From Dyadobacter sp. CY323 (GTDB lineage: Bacteria; Bacteroidota; Bacteroidia; Cytophagales; Spirosomataceae), in assembly GCF_021390245.1 (NCBI RefSeq), contig NZ_JAJUXH010000001.1, forward strand, positions 682,001 through 746,000: 64,000 nucleotides of DNA, read 5' to 3'. Positions 61,765 to 64,000 of the stretch are shown in pieces. Numbering within the stretch: position 1 is the stretch's first letter; every line of letters starts with the position of its first letter. The translations under genes were made by a program, and so were the position numbers. Below the pieces are notes generated by a model, which saw nothing but the letters and a program-made list of their open reading frames with translations, did not search any database and was not told the origin of the DNA.

Positions 61765-63330
61765 TCAGTTTTTGTCCCACCATAATGGTGTAATGATCTT
61801 GTCTTGCCCATTCAGGAGACTTACAGCTTTGCGGGTTTCGTCCCCGTTCGACTGGTACTCAGCCGTCAGGAATGGAAGCCGGCGGATCCATTTGCTGCTT
61901 GGATCTGGAATATCGGGATTATCCGACGTGGTGATTGGATAAAGGTCAAAAATTTTGTGGGTGCGACGATAAGAAGCCCATGCCTCGCGGCCATCAGGAA
62001 ACAATGCCAGCCATTTCTGTACGGCGATCTGCTCTCTCTGCACAGCCGCATTGGACGGATCAAATTTCACAGGTACATGGGTAAGCGCAGGGCTGTTGAA
62101 CATATCCTGAGGGGCCACCGGCGTTTTGGTGCTGCTCACATAAGCATTGATGGCAGCCTGATCGGTAATGCCCCACTGCTTCATTGAATTGATGATACCT
62201 CCTTCATAGAGCTCCTTCGGAGTGCCGCCCATATTCCAGCCCAGCATAGCGCCTTCTGCGCGCAGCAGGTAAGCTTCCGCAGTGCTCATGACGTTGGCTG
62301 GGGTAGACAGGTAGCTGGCAATACCACCCGATGCAGGTGACGACCACCGCGGACCCACGTGCGAGGCTGCTTTTGCAACATTCATCGGAAGAGAAACCTC
62401 CGCCGTTTTCAGACCATTGCGGACGCCTTCGTAAGTATTGGTATTCAAAGCAGGAAGAAAATAGACCGAAATGCGGGGGTCCTCGTAGCCTTTCAGCACC
62501 GACTCCATAGCCGCAGACATCCGGGCTTCATTGTAATCCGACTGCGCCGAAAGGGAATTTCCGTCCAGATTGTTTTTCTTCGCGAGGGCATCATCATCGG
62601 GGCTGCTCGTAAACACGCCGCCGCTGAAAGCCGCTTCTCCTTCCGTTTTGGCTCTCGCCGGATCAACATCCGAGATCCGTATCGCCAGCCTGAGGCGCAA
62701 TGTGTTGGCGAATTTTAACCATTTCGCTGCATCGCCGCCATAAATAAGATCGAAGCTGCCGAAAGGTTTTTCGCTCGTTTTAGTCTTGAGTACATTGGTT
62801 GCAGCGGCAAGCCTTTTGAAAAAATCGTCGTAGATCTTATCCTGAGGATCATAAGCCACCGATTTGCCGGGAATACCCGCTTTGAAATACGGAATAGGTC
62901 CCCAGTAATCGGTATGGCGGTGAAATGTGTAAACCCACCAGATGTTTGCAATGGCATATTCTGCCGAATTGGGGTCTGTTTTTTCAAAGATGGTCTGCAA
63001 TTGCGGCACTATTTCGGTATACTGGGCATTCCAGGGACTGGCCGCAAAGCCCATATCGATAATGAGCCGGTCGGATGACCAGGAAGGAGATATATTGGCA
63101 AGGTACTGTGCATATTGATCTCCGTGAAAAACGTCGCCGACCTGATCGTTCCACCGCACGGCACTGATGGCCTTCGAAAACAGATAGGGCATTTCGGCCG
63201 CGCCAATGGACATTACTGCATTTTTATCTGTATTTATTTCTTCGTAATTGTCTGTACAGGAAGTGCTTACGGCCGTCAGCAATAAAGCAGCGCAGGAGTA
63301 GGGGATGATTTTTTTGAATACGCGTTTCAT
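61765..63330 (-). CDS. SusD-like (SusD_2 type) outer-membrane lipoprotein
   Basis: A 521-residue lipoprotein (lipobox LLTAVSTSCTD, cysteine near 25). The start NYEEINTDKNAVMSIGAAEMPYLFSKAIS and the blocks YRRTHKIFDLYPIT-like, AEAYLLRAEGAMLGWNMGG identify the SusD/RagB nutrient-binding SusD_2 branch, distinct from the RagB-type proteins at 18255 and 44594. It is the surface partner of the SusC whose gene runs off the right edge (28-base gap). Intact. Confidence 0.88.
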   Translation of the reverse strand: MKRVFKKIIPYSCAALLLTAVSTSCTDNYEEINTDKNAVMSIGAAEMPYLFSKAISAVRWNDQVGDVFHGDQYAQYLANISPSWSSDRLIIDMGFAASPWNAQYTEIVPQLQTIFEKTDPNSAEYAIANIWWVYTFHRHTDYWGPIPYFKAGIPGKSVAYDPQDKIYDDFFKRLAAATNVLKTKTSEKPFGSFDLIYGGDAAKWLKFANTLRLRLAIRISDVDPARAKTEGEAAFSGGVFTSSPDDDALAKKNNLDGNSLSAQSDYNEARMSAAMESVLKGYEDPRISVYFLPALNTNTYEGVRNGLKTAEVSLPMNVAKAASHVGPRWSSPASGGIASYLSTPANVMSTAEAYLLRAEGAMLGWNMGGTPKELYEGGIINSMKQWGITDQAAINAYVSSTKTPVAPQDMFNSPALTHVPVKFDPSNAAVQREQIAVQKWLALFPDGREAWASYRRTHKIFDLYPITTSDNPDIPDPSSKWIRRLPFLTAEYQSNGDETRKAVSLLNGQDKIITPLWWDKN

Positions 63331-63358
63331 AGTAGCTTATTTTTTGGGGGTTTGGACC

Positions 63359-64000
63359 TTAAAAATTCAGTTTCAGATTGAGGCCAATGCTCCGGGTGGA
63401 TGGCAATGCACCGTACTCCACGCCGGCAAAGTCATTACCATTGCCATTGCTGATGTCCGGATCAAACCAGAGCTTTCTCTTGCCAACTCCCGGAATATCC
63501 AGGATCGAGCTTCCCCGGTAAATCCAGAAAAGGTTGCGCGCCACGAGGGAAATGTAAATGTCCTTGATCGGCAGCTTGGCCGACAGAGGCACCTTGTAAC
63601 CCAGCGATACTTCCCGCAGACGGATGTTGGTGGCGTCGTAAGCAAAGAATTCGCCGGTCCCGGTACGTTTACCCGAGGCAGTTTGCCAGAACTGCTGGGC
63701 GGTAATGGTTTGTTTTACAGGCTCACCTTTCAGATTCACCCCTTTCAGGTCCCAGCCGCCTTCGCGGTAGGGGAGCGTACCTTCCGTCAAACCACTGAAC
63801 GCGATGTTCTGCTCGGTACCAGATACCAGGATTCCCCCAAAACGACCGTCTACCAGTGCTCTGAGTGAAAAGCCTTTGTAATTGAAGGTATTGGTGATAC
63901 CCATATTGGCCTTCGGATTGAAATTGCCGATCACTCCCGGCTGGTCACCTGAAACGCGCGTCGTCATGGGTGTGCCATTGGCATTCACAACATAGTTTCC
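63359..64000 (-). CDS. SusC-family TonB-dependent transporter, C-terminal part
   Basis: The last 213 residues of an outer-membrane transporter are in the window; the frame is open to base 64000. Blocks RALVDGRFGGILVSGTEQNIAFSGL, ATNIRLREVSLGYKVPLSAKLPIKDIYISLVARNLFWIY and the C-terminus STRSIGLNLKLNF are characteristic of SusC barrels. It heads the PUL-type operon that continues leftward through SusD_2, two propellers, the GH123-like enzyme, DUF5107-TPR, the esterase and the ACT gene. Plug and TonB box lie outside. Confidence 0.9.
   Translation of the reverse strand, partial: GNYVVNANGTPMTTRVSGDQPGVIGNFNPKANMGITNTFNYKGFSLRALVDGRFGGILVSGTEQNIAFSGLTEGTLPYREGGWDLKGVNLKGEPVKQTITAQQFWQTASGKRTGTGEFFAYDATNIRLREVSLGYKVPLSAKLPIKDIYISLVARNLFWIYRGSSILDIPGVGKRKLWFDPDISNGNGNDFAGVEYGALPSTRSIGLNLKLNF

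Noticed and set aside
1-64000. tRNA or rRNA genes
   Set aside because: No CCA-ended cloverleaf or conserved rRNA segment was noticed by eye; a covariance-model scan was not possible.

Overview
The window looks like a chromosomal segment of a Bacteroidota bacterium, most likely order Cytophagales (Dyadobacter/Spirosoma-like). This is inferred from three SusC/SusD outer-membrane pairs, a one-protein hybrid two-component regulator (HTCS), ECF sigma/FecR switches, DUF4374 lipoproteins, TAnnTTTG-type promoters and many secreted proteins whose signal peptides end in AQ or a lipobox. No rRNA, tRNA, CRISPR array, transposase, integrase or phage structural gene was seen.

Layout. 1-3.1 kb: the 5' part of a subclass B1 metallo-beta-lactamase, a DUF1304 membrane protein, a MazF-type toxin-antitoxin pair, a GIY-YIG protein and small hypotheticals. 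3.4-8.1 kb: a visibly AT-rich island holding one tight operon (TcmP-like protein, three-Cys Gp37/Gp68 protein, dGTPase-like HD hydrolase, polymerase-beta-type nucleotidyltransferase), closed by a convergent small XRE regulator and a divergent SymE-like toxin. This is the best candidate for an undescribed system, possibly anti-phage. 8.1-15.2 kb: a MITE-like palindrome, then ordinary accessory genes (SnoaL-like, XRE-DUF4870, DHFR-like, esterase, HxlR/SDR, MarR-GNAT fusion, AlkB) and an ABC-permease relic.

15.2-27.2 kb: a SusC-SusD-(PA14/cytochrome c/sorbosone-dehydrogenase-like) operon on the minus strand with a divergent HTCS regulator, which reads as a glycan locus with an oxidative periplasmic enzyme. 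27.2-31.3 kb: small membrane and housekeeping-type genes, AhpD-like and azoreductase genes divergent from a MocR regulator, and a GNAT. 31.4-38.9 kb: an iron/siderophore-type locus on the minus strand (ECF sigma, short FecR-like protein, DUF4374-like lipoprotein, TonB receptor, DUF4374 lipoprotein, PepSY membrane protein). 39.1-47.6 kb: a divergent ECF sigma-FecR-SusC-SusD-FAD oxidoreductase locus.

47.7-50.5 kb: a lipoprotein hydrolase and a BlaR1/BlaI-like pair whose peptidase carries a POTRA-like tail. 50.6-64.0 kb: a DeoR regulator next to a long minus-strand PUL-like operon that runs off the window (SusC, SusD_2, two beta-propeller proteins, GH123-like/DUF4091, DUF5107-TPR, esterase, ACT-domain protein). 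Short tandem repeats sit at several PUL gene junctions and inside one signal peptide.
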